Part shown: positions 27,691 through 37,500 of the stretch, one piece after another | Layout: every line of letters starts with the position of its first letter | Numbering within the stretch: the stretch's first letter is position 1 | Source: Bacteroidetes bacterium OLB9 | Lineage (GTDB): Bacteria > Bacteroidota > Bacteroidia > Chitinophagales > Saprospiraceae | DNA: 64,000 bases | NCBI GenBank assembly: GCA_001567255.1 | Contig: LNBW01000079.1 | Location: 1 to 64,000, forward strand | Direction of reading: 5' to 3' | The notes under the pieces: model-generated | Told to the model about the DNA's origin: nothing | The model's input: only the letters and a program-made list of their open reading frames with translations | Databases searched by the model: none | Translations under genes and position numbers: made by a program

Positions 27691-28680
27691 ATGGTTAAAA
27701 TAGGCAATCTCGAACTAGATGACTTTTCTTTGCTGCTTGCGCCAATGGAAGATGTGAGCGATCCACCTTTTCGTGCTGTGTGTAAAGAGCAAGGAGCAGA
27801 TTTGATGTTTACTGAGTTTGTGTCAGTCGAAGGTTTGATTAGAGATGCTGATAAAAGTGTTAAAAAACTTGATATTTATCCGGGTGAGCGTCCTATAGGT
27901 GTTCAGATATTTGGTGCTGAAATGGATTCTATGCGTCGAGCGGCAGCCATAGTGGAAGAAGCACGGCCTGAGATTTTGGATATTAATTATGGATGTCCGG
28001 TCAAAAAAGTGGTGTGCAAAATGGCTGGCGCGGGCATACTTCAGGATGTGGATCGTATGGTAAAGCTAACAGAGCAGGTTGTTAAATCAACGGCATTGCC
28101 CGTGACTGTGAAAACACGTCTTGGATGGGATGAACATTCCATTTTTATTGAAGAAGTAGCAGAACGATTGCAAGATGTAGGTATCAAAGCACTGAGTATT
28201 CATGGTCGTACTCGTAAGCAAATGTACAAAGGAGAAGCAGACTGGACATTGATTGGTAAGATTAAGAATAATCCGAGGATACACATTCCGATTTTTGGTA
28301 ATGGCGATATTGATACGCCTCAAAAAGCCAAGGAATATAAGGACAGATATGGTGTAGATGGTGTAATGATCGGTAGAGCCAGTATCGGCAATCCATGGAT
28401 TTTTAGAGATATCAAGGCCTATCTGAAGAAAGGGATAATTCCTGAACCACCTACGATAGATGAACGTGTTGATACTACCATCCGTCATCTCAAGATGAGT
28501 ATTGAATGGAAAGGCGACAAGCTCGGTATTGTCGAAATGAGGAGACATTATACAAATTACTTTAGGGACTTGCCAGGCATCAAGGAGTTTAGATCTAGAC
28601 TTGTGACAGAGATGAATTTCGAAGCTCTCTATGAAACCCTGGAAGATATCAGAAACCACTATCAGGAAATAGTTGTATAA
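27691..28680 (+). CDS. dusB: tRNA-dihydrouridine synthase (DusB type)
   Basis: 329 residues. An FMN enzyme that reduces specific uridines in tRNA D-loops. TIM-barrel start LLLAPMEDVSDPPFR, then DINYGCPVKKVV with the catalytic Cys (about residue 103), TVKTRLGWDE, ALSIHGRTRKQMYKGEADW and GVMIGRASIGNPWIF for the FMN phosphate. The C-terminal helical tRNA-binding domain follows (MRRHYTNYFRDLPGIKEFR). It starts a tight run: 12 bases to the CCA transferase gene, then 3 bases to the HhH gene, so tRNA modification and tRNA end-processing are co-expressed. Confidence 0.96.
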   Translation: MVKIGNLELDDFSLLLAPMEDVSDPPFRAVCKEQGADLMFTEFVSVEGLIRDADKSVKKLDIYPGERPIGVQIFGAEMDSMRRAAAIVEEARPEILDINYGCPVKKVVCKMAGAGILQDVDRMVKLTEQVVKSTALPVTVKTRLGWDEHSIFIEEVAERLQDVGIKALSIHGRTRKQMYKGEADWTLIGKIKNNPRIHIPIFGNGDIDTPQKAKEYKDRYGVDGVMIGRASIGNPWIFRDIKAYLKKGIIPEPPTIDERVDTTIRHLKMSIEWKGDKLGIVEMRRHYTNYFRDLPGIKEFRSRLVTEMNFEALYETLEDIRNHYQEIVV

Positions 28681-28692
28681 ACAGCAGTACAC

Positions 28693-30105
28693 ATGGTATT
28701 TAATGTAAAACCGTATGAAAATAAGATTTTTGAACTAATCCAGGCCTCAGCCAAAGAGTTGAATGTCCCGGTGTACATTGTGGGAGGCTATGTGAGAGAT
28801 CGTTTTCTGGGTAGACCTTCCACAGATCTAGATGTGGTATGCGTGGGTGATGGCATTGAGCTTGCTGAAAGAGTCGCATCAAAACTAAGACCTTCACCCC
28901 ATGTGGCTGTTTATAGCCGGTTCGGTACAGCGATGTTTAAACATAATGACCTGGAAATTGAATTTGTAGGAGCAAGAAAAGAGTCGTATAGCCCTGACTC
29001 ACGGAAGCCTTTAGTAAAGACAGGTACTCTGGAAGATGACCAAAACAGAAGAGACTTCACGATCAATGCGCTGGCCGTTAGTCTAAATGAAGAAGATTAT
29101 GGCACAGTAATAGACAGTTTTAATGGTTTTAATGACCTCAATCAAAAAATCATCAGAACACCATTAGAGCCTGACAAAACCTTTGCTGACGATCCGCTGA
29201 GAATGATGCGAGCTATCAGATTTGCCACACAGCTAGAGTTCAATATTGAGGAAAAGACGCTGCAATCTATTGCTAAAAATAAACATAGGATTTCTATTAT
29301 CAGCAAGGAGCGGATTAGCAGTGAATTGGAAAAAATAATTGTATCCAATTATCCTTCAAGAGGGTTTAAGCTCTTGTTCAATACTGGATTGCTTCACCTT
29401 ATTTTTCCGGAGATGGCAGCCCTTCAGGGTGTTGAAGTCAGAAACAACATCGGCCATAAGGACAATTTCTACCATACACTAGAGGTTTTGGAAAATATCA
29501 GCCGAAATACAGATAATCTTTGGTTGAGATGGGCAGCCATCTTACATGACATAGCTAAGCCACCTACTAAGCGTTTTGATCCTGCACTAGGATGGACATT
29601 CCACGGTCATGAAGTGTTAGGGGCGGCGATGGTACCCAGGATATTTAAGAACCTCAGGTTGCCACAAGATCATAAAATGAAATTTGTTCAAAAAATGGTG
29701 CTGCTCCATTTACGACCTATTGCATTGACTGGTACAGATGTAACAGATTCAGCCGTCAGACGCTTACTTTTTGATGCTGGAGAAGATATTGATGATTTAA
29801 TGATGCTTTGTGAAGCGGATATTACTTCTAAAAATGAAGGCAAAGTAGCTAGATTTAAAGAAAACTATAAGTTATTGATGGAAAAGATTAAAGAAGTGGA
29901 GGAAAAGGATAGTCTGCGCAATTGGCAGCCGCCTATTAGTGGTGATGAAATTATGAAAGTATTGAAAATTCAGCCTTCGCCTGAGGTAGGTATCTTGAAA
30001 ACAGCTGTACGCGATGCCATCCTTGATGGAGAGATACCTAATGAATATGAGGCAGCTTATGCATTGATGATGAAAAAGGCTAAAGAAATGGAATTAATCA
30101 ATTAA
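28693..30105 (+). CDS. cca: CCA-adding tRNA nucleotidyltransferase with HD domain
   Basis: 470 residues. It adds or repairs the 3' CCA end of tRNA. The class II polymerase-beta head has [12 protein letters not shown] (about 31-42) and the two-metal STDLDVV (about 45-51); [12 protein letters not shown] follows, then [15 protein letters not shown] (nucleotide-binding neck). A metal-dependent HD domain is present ([12 protein letters not shown] at about 284, and HGHEVLGA). The HD domain may provide phosphatase or phosphodiesterase activity. Whether this enzyme adds CCA alone or only part (A- or poly(A)-adding relatives exist) cannot be fixed from sequence. The tRNA-Ser gene in this window does not encode CCA, so a working CCA enzyme is needed. 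Confidence 0.94.
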   Translation: MVFNVKPYENKIFELIQASAKELNVPVYIVGGYVRDRFLGRPSTDLDVVCVGDGIELAERVASKLRPSPHVAVYSRFGTAMFKHNDLEIEFVGARKESYSPDSRKPLVKTGTLEDDQNRRDFTINALAVSLNEEDYGTVIDSFNGFNDLNQKIIRTPLEPDKTFADDPLRMMRAIRFATQLEFNIEEKTLQSIAKNKHRISIISKERISSELEKIIVSNYPSRGFKLLFNTGLLHLIFPEMAALQGVEVRNNIGHKDNFYHTLEVLENISRNTDNLWLRWAAILHDIAKPPTKRFDPALGWTFHGHEVLGAAMVPRIFKNLRLPQDHKMKFVQKMVLLHLRPIALTGTDVTDSAVRRLLFDAGEDIDDLMMLCEADITSKNEGKVARFKENYKLLMEKIKEVEEKDSLRNWQPPISGDEIMKVLKIQPSPEVGILKTAVRDAILDGEIPNEYEAAYALMMKKAKEMELIN

Positions 30106-30108
30106 GCT

Positions 30109-31050
30109 ATGACACGCCTGACGCCAAGGGACTGGTTTGGGTTTTCGCTTCAAGAAAGAAGTGGAATTGCTTTATTTTTTATTTTGCTTTGGTTGATTTA
30201 TGCAGTCGGTGAGTGGTGGCCATTTTATTCTCAAGGTACTCAACCAGATTTGAGTCAATTTATTTTTGCATCTGATACTATATCTCCTCAAGAGGACAGA
30301 GAAGGACAAGATAGAAGTTATGATATCTCTGATTCTGGTTACCAACCTTCAAGGCAAATAATAAAAACTTTTGCATTCAATCCTAATGAGATTAGCTATG
30401 ATTCTTTATTAATGCTGGGATTTAGCAATTTTGGAGCGAGGAGTCTAACTAATTACATTGCCAAAGGTGGAAAAATTTACGATATCGAAAAACTGAAAAC
30501 GATTTACGGCCTGGATAAAGAAAGAATCGAGCAGCTGAGAGAGTACATAGTTTTTCCGGCGAGGCCATTAAATTCAGAGAAGAATAGCTTAAGTATTCAT
30601 GCTCTTGAAACACAAGGGTATAATAGAAAGACTTGGCCTGTTCATCCCATTGAGCTAAATGATGCCGATAGTTTAACTTTGATAGATTTGCCTGGTATAG
30701 GAGTTTATTATACTAAGCGCATACTTAGATTCAAAAGGCGGCTAGGTGGATACATTGCTATTGAACAACTTAAAGAACTTCAGATAATAAGTGATAGTCT
30801 TTATGCTGAGTTGAGTCCCCATATTACTGTTGATCGAAGCTTGGTTCAGAAAATTGATATTAACCGGGCAGACTATAGAACACTAATTGCTCATCCTTAT
30901 TTTAATCAGCAGATTACAAATGCGATTTTAAAATACCGAAAGCAACATGGCCCTTTTAAGGAAGCCCGCCATATAAGTCGCATCATTGCACTTAAAGAAG
31001 AAGATGGGCTTAGGATTTTACCATATTTAAAAGCAGAATCAAAAGACTAA
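30109..31050 (+). CDS. Membrane-anchored helix-hairpin-helix (ComEA-like) protein
   Basis: 313 residues. One N-terminal TM helix (about 18-35, GIALFFILLWLIYAVGEWW), a polar linker, then three HhH-type repeats: FNPNEISYDSLLMLGFSNFGARSL, LNDADSLTLIDLPGIGVYYTKRI and INRADYRTLIAHPYF..ITNAILKYRKQHGPFK. The N-in, domain-out layout with ComEA-like HhH repeats suggests binding of DNA in the periplasm, as in DNA uptake, but no com genes are nearby. It starts 3 bases after the cca stop. Confidence 0.85.
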   Translation: MTRLTPRDWFGFSLQERSGIALFFILLWLIYAVGEWWPFYSQGTQPDLSQFIFASDTISPQEDREGQDRSYDISDSGYQPSRQIIKTFAFNPNEISYDSLLMLGFSNFGARSLTNYIAKGGKIYDIEKLKTIYGLDKERIEQLREYIVFPARPLNSEKNSLSIHALETQGYNRKTWPVHPIELNDADSLTLIDLPGIGVYYTKRILRFKRRLGGYIAIEQLKELQIISDSLYAELSPHITVDRSLVQKIDINRADYRTLIAHPYFNQQITNAILKYRKQHGPFKEARHISRIIALKEEDGLRILPYLKAESKD

Positions 31051-31516
31051 TATTTGGATATTTTGAAAGAAAATCGCGGGTTTAGATACTGATTTTGATG
31101 AGTACATTAACTTGATAATGATGATATCGAACTATCCTTTTCCATCTGAGGCCGGAGAACGTATTAGTATTTCATTATGAATCTTCAATGAAAATTTAAC
31201 TAACCAATAAAAAAAATTATATTTTTTAGAAATAAAATTAAATTTCATATTTTAGAATAAAATATCATAAATTAATATTATTAAATATTTAATTTCGAAA
31301 TGAGTATAATCCTAGATTATAGCGTATCGGATTTAGACAATAATGTGATAACGTTTTTTTCACATTTCTTTGTTTAGTAGCATCTATTATAATAACTTTA
31401 CCACTGAATTTAATTTTAGTGCTCACGCAGGCGGTTCCCACCGTACGAATGATAATAAGAATCAGGGATAGGTTTCTTGATTGTGTTCTGTTATTCAATT
31501 TATTTAATTTATTAGA
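31051..31516. other. AT-rich leader region before the giant adhesin gene
   Basis: 466 bases, very A/T-rich from 31190 on. A minus-strand frame at 31289-31498 has no recognisable features. I see no canonical TAnnTTTG element close to the adhesin start and no strong hairpin. Probably promoter and leader of the adhesin gene. Confidence 0.4.
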
Positions 31517-34500
31517 ATGATAAAGTTTTTACTTCGATTTTTTTTACCAGCGGTAATTTTAGTTTGTTCTGGTTTTTCACCAGGCAGTTCAACTATTTCA
31601 TCTGAAAATGTTGTATTAACTAATTTATGTTATGATAGTAGTCATGACTTAAAGAAGATACTCTTATATGATCTTAAGAGCCATTCTTTTTTAAGTACGG
31701 ATTGTAATAACCCAACAGTACTGCCCGGAGGAGGAGTTACCGGTATAAATTATACTGGTACAAACTTATATTATACAGTTACGATACCTGCTGGGACTCA
31801 TTTGAATGGTTTGCTATTCAATACTAGCGATCCAGATTTGGTGGCAGAAATTATCTCGGATTGTATCGGCCAAACAGTGATGCCTCCTCCTTTTTGCGAT
31901 GGGGGTACTTTTTTAATTAGAGTTTCTAGTCCGGCAGGAAATGCTACTACTTTTGATTTAAATGTTGATACTTACCAATTTAACATAACTATCACACCCT
32001 CAGATAATCCCGTATGTGAGGGTGAGGACTTAACGTTACAGGCTAATGTAACCGGAATACCGGGTACTGTTGCTTCTTACGCTTGGTCAAATGGTGATAA
32101 TGGCCAGATCATAACTATCACAGACATTATGGTAGCACAAGCAGGTGTATATGTTGTGACAGTTACAGATGATAATGGATGTACGGATACTGGTTCTATT
32201 AATATTGCTGTCGATCCTCAGCCTGTAGTAACTATTGGAATTACAGAGACAAGTGGAAATGTAGCAGATGATGGAAACTTATGTAATGGTGATGATATTA
32301 CACTTACGGCTACAGGTGGAGTGTCTTATGTATGGTCTGACGGTAGTACTAGTAACCCATATACATTCACACCTGTGTTAGGTACTAGTACTTACACTGT
32401 TACTGCCACAGATGCTAATGGGTGTACAAACGAAGAACAGGTTACCTTTGAAGTTTTTGATTTACCTACGGCTGACATTACTGGTGACGTAGAATATTGT
32501 CAAGGAGATCCAGTAGAGTTAACAGCCAGTGGTGGTGTAAGTTATTTATGGAGTAATGGCCAGAATACAGCACTAATGTCGATCGTTGAAGTGCCTGGTC
32601 AATATACCTATACAGTTACTGTAACAGATGTAAATGGTTGTACAGATGAAGAGAATTATACAGTTGATGTATATGAATTGCCTAATCCGATTATTACTAT
32701 TGATGAAACAAGTGGTAATAATGATGATGATGGAGAATTATGTGTGGGTGATGACCTAACATTAACTGCTGATCCTCAAATCACGGCTACAGGGCTAATT
32801 TATACATGGGAGTTGCCAGATGGTTCCATGCTTAACAACAACCCGATAACAATCACAAATGTTGGTCTTACGCATACTGGACTTTACACCGTCACTGTGG
32901 ATAACAATGGCTGTACAAGTACGGCTGTAGTGACAATTACAGTTCATGATCTTCCAGTAGCTGATATAACTGGAGATGTTGAGTATTGTGAAGGTGACCC
33001 AGTAGTTTTAAACGCTACAGGAGGTGTTACATACGAATGGAACAATGGTCAGACAGGCGCTACCATGACAGTAACCGAAACGCCAGGGCCTTATACGTAT
33101 ACAGTTACAGTTACAGATGTTAATGGATGTACAGATGAAATGGATTATGACGTTGAAGTATTTGCATTTCCTACCCCTGTAATCACTGTAACTGAGATGA
33201 GTGGTTTAACTCCTGATGATGGAATAGTTTGTGAAGGTGCGGATGTAATGCTTGCAGTTACTGATGTTAACTCTGATACAAGATTTGAGTGGGATGCACC
33301 TGATGGAACTCACTATGGAGATGCAAGTACCAGCATCACAGGTTTGGATATAATGAATATAGATATGACCTTAAGTGGAACATATACAGTTACGGCTTAT
33401 AACCATGATTGTTCGGCCATAGTAACGATTGATATCATAGTAAATGACGCACCTGAAGTAGAAATTCAACATGATGGATCAGCCAATAATTTTGAAATTT
33501 GTGAAGATGAACCATTAGATTTGGATGCAACTATAACAGGAGGATCAGGTACTTTTACATACGATTGGGAGTTGCCTGATGGAACTACTATGACAGGCAA
33601 CCCTATAACTATTCCTGCTGAGTTAACTCATGATGGTACTTGGACCGTGACTGTTACAGATGCTAATGGTTGTACTGGTGAAGATGATATTCAGGTTACT
33701 GTCAATCCTGCTCCTGATAACAAAGATTGCGGAAGTGCTTTTGATTTAGGCACAGGGTTTAATCCGATTAATTTCCAAGGTAATAATATTTGTGCACCAT
33801 TAGGGGGACCATGTGCTAATGAGCATGCAGTGTATTTCCAATACACTGTACCTGCAGAAGGATTGACCAGTCTTCAAGTGACAGTGCCGGGATTTAATGT
33901 AGCTATTTCCACTTCATGTGGAGGAGGAAGCTGCGAACCCGAAAGAGCTTTAGTAGATTGTCCTGAAAAGGGAGCTACATATTATATCACTGTAAGTTCG
34001 ACTGAGGCAAATCAAAATAACTTTACAGGAACATTAGAGCCAATCTTTATGGTACCTGATATTACGGGTTCTGTATTTGTGGATTTGGACATGAGTGGAA
34101 CTTTCGGAGGCTCAGATATACCACTAGAAGCAGTTTCTGTTGCAGCTTTTCCTGATTGTGATGAAAATGGGACTCCAATTATTGTTCAAACTGATGCGAA
34201 TGGAAACTTTGTTTTTCAGGGATTACCTGCTCCACCAGTGAGATATTTAATCATGATAGATCCAAATGGCGATGTGGATTGTGATTCAGGGGTAAAGGAG
34301 TGTGTCGAACTAGATCCTTGTGAGACAGTAATAGATCCTATTTTATTCCCTTGTCCTCCTCCTAACTGTTCTTCAAATCCATTTTCTGTTGATAACCTAT
34401 GTGATATTGCATACCAAAATCCGCTTTGTGATTTAAGGGTAATTCAAACTTTTCCTTGTGGACAAAATCCGACAGAATTTGGCCCATGGTTGAATCAAAG

Positions 34501-37500
34501 TCACTGTAATGGAGTTTATCATAATACCTCATTTTATGGTTTTGTAGCTGGATCAGGAGATTATGATATTAATTTTACAATTTTTGCATGTGCAGGTAGC
34601 GGAGTACAATACGGTATTATGGATGTCTGTAGTCCAGGAGGTCCTTTTGTCATTTGTAATGGAAATGCGAATCAAGGTACTGTCACTATTCCTGGTGATC
34701 AATTAGAGCCTTGCAAAACTTATGTATTCTGGATTGATGGATTTTCGGGTTCTGTATGTAGTTACTATGCATGGGTGTCAGGCACATGGAATAATTGCTC
34801 TGTCCCTGAAATCGAAGATATTATCTTAGATACTAGATGTGATCCTCCTTGTCCTTCATTTGACCCTTATACTCTAAAGGCTATAGCAGATCCTAATGCA
34901 GATCCTCCAATTGAGAATATTACAGGTGCAATTTACACATGGGAGATTACTTCTCCAAGTGGCAATGTCACGAATTATACGATTGAAGGTCCTGATGGTT
35001 TGGAAATTGAGCATACTTTTCTTGAGACTGGAACATATGAAGTGTGTTTGACCACTTACCACCCATGTGATGGGTATAAAGGTCCAATTTGTAGAGAATT
35101 CACCTTTGAAGAATTGCCACCTCAGTATTTGAGTTTGGTGTTGTGTACGAGTGATTTTCCTTGGAGTGGAGCTTATGATGAATTTGGTCAGCCAATAGAA
35201 GATGATTATGGAAATCAATTCATCTGGGTAGGTGGCGATATCACGCTGGAAATGGTGAGAAGTGGACAACGAGCATTCTATAGTTACTATCAGAACGAGT
35301 GTGGATGTGATTATTTACAGGAGTTGGATATAAGAGAGTCTAAATCTTCTTTGGGTAAAGACTCTCTGGCAATTTGTAAAAACCAAGTGCCATATAAATA
35401 TCATACATTAAATATTGATTCAGATTTAAATGATTTTGTTTACGTTTTTGAAGACATTACAACTAAAAATGGATGTGACTCTGTGGTGAGTATTGATGCC
35501 AGGATTTTGGATATGGGAGGAACATTTAGGGATGTATGTGTCGATGGAGGTGTCGAGATAAAGTTTAATATGGGATTACAATTTGTAAATGCAGACAGAG
35601 ATTCCATTAAGTTTGTGTGGAGAGATGCATCAGGTAATGTTATTGTAGATAATGATTCAGATTCAACTACAATAGTAGTTCCTGGTGAAGGAGTTTACAG
35701 TGTGGATATTGAAGTTTTTAAATACGGAAAATCCTGTATTTTTACATTCACACACACAGTTGATTTGACAGGTAGGACTCCATCTGCTCCACTTGCTGAT
35801 AATTGGCCGGTCAAAATATGTGAGAGTTCCCCTGAAGCTACATATAATGTACTGACACCAGATCCTAGCCTTGTTTATTTATGGACAGTTCCCGCAACGG
35901 CAACTAAGATTCAGGATGATAGTTCAGGAACACTCATTGTGAGGTGGAATGGTCCAGTAGGTGGTGATATATGTGTTAAAGCAAGGAATTTGTGTGGTGA
36001 TGGGCCGGAGACTTGCCTTCCTGTAGTTTATGTTGATCAGATTGATCCTGATTTTGATCTGGCACTTGAGGTATGTAAGGACGATGCAACAGTGATTGTT
36101 GCTACAAGTACGCATACAGCTACTCCTGTTGTGTATAACTGGAATTTTGATGGTGGAAATCCTGATGTTCCTACAAATAATGGACCCGGTCCACACAATG
36201 TAAGATGGAATACTTCAGGTACTAAGATTGTCTCATTATATGTGACAGAGAATGGCTGCGTGGGTGATCCAGTACAGGATTCTATTGAAGTTAAGGAGTT
36301 GCCACCACCACCGATTGTATCTTGTGGAGGTACAAGTTCGACCAGTGTTACTTTCACTTGGACAGATGTAGTCGGTGCTACATCATATAATGTTCAAATA
36401 ATCAATCCGTCAAATGTATCAGGAACAATCACACCTGGTAAAAATGAGTTTGTTGTGACTGGTCTGGCACTAGGACAGAGCGTTACTATAGTTGTAGAAG
36501 CAGTCATACCTGGGCCATGTGGAAATATTTCTTCTGCTGAGCATACTTGTACAGCTGAGGATTGTGGAGATTTGCCTACGATAACAATTCAATCAATTCC
36601 ACCTATTTGCTTGCCCGGAACACCTATAACATTAGATGAATCACTAGTTACAGTAGATCCTGTGGTTGCAGGAAGTACCGGATCGTTTACGGTCAATGGC
36701 ACACCTGCTACTACATTTGATCCAGTTGCACTAGGCCCTGGAACGCATACGATTACTTATCTGCTCACTTGGGATAATGGTAGATGTAGTCAATCTGGTA
36801 CAACCAGAGTGGTGGTTAATGAGACCCCATTATCTGACTTTACGGTAGGTCCAGACGGTTGTGTTCAGGATCCTGTCACAGTAAATTATACCGGAGGAAC
36901 AACAGGTGCAACCTATACATGGAATTTCGGACCAGATGTTGTAGGTACTTATAGTGGTGCCGGCCCACATGAAGTAACATGGTCACAACCAGGTACTAAA
37001 ACTATTACACTTACAGTATCCAAAAATGGTTGTACCTCATCAGTTACTACACACACTGTTACCTTACAGCCATTATTAACAACGCCTAAGATAATTTGCT
37101 TTGATCAGCGTATTGATGGAGTTACATTTAGTTGGGATCCTGTGGCCAATGCCTCAAGTTATGATATTGTGGTAGAAATTGTAGGCGGTTCTGTTTTATT
37201 CCAGGGTAACGTAACGAATACGATGTATGATGTGAATAGTATTCCTGAGGGTACAATAGTTCGTATTACTGTGACTGCAGTATCAAACAATGGTTGTCCT
37301 TCAACTACCGCTTCTCATGAATGTAAAGCAACAAGTTGTCCTAGTGCCATTATAGCATTCCCTAAATATGTAATCACAGAGTGCTTGACCGAAAATCTGG
37401 GACTCATCCCATTACCTTACACGATTACAAATAATTTACCTGGTGTTGTACCTACAGTCACTTGGACAAGTAATCCTGTAGTTGCTGGAGCTATTAACAA

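Noticed and set aside
28087..28692. 201-codon open frame on the minus strand inside dusB
   Set aside because: It lies wholly antisense to the well-supported dusB gene, shows no family motifs and has no promoter; it is a shadow frame.
31289..31498. 69-codon minus-strand frame upstream of the giant adhesin
   Set aside because: AT-rich, no family similarity, and it occupies the region expected to hold the adhesin promoter.
32000..33720. Possible CRISPR-like or tandem DNA repeat in the adhesin gene
   Set aside because: The repeats are protein-level Ig/PKD modules with diverged codons and unequal spacing, not identical DNA repeats with spacers.
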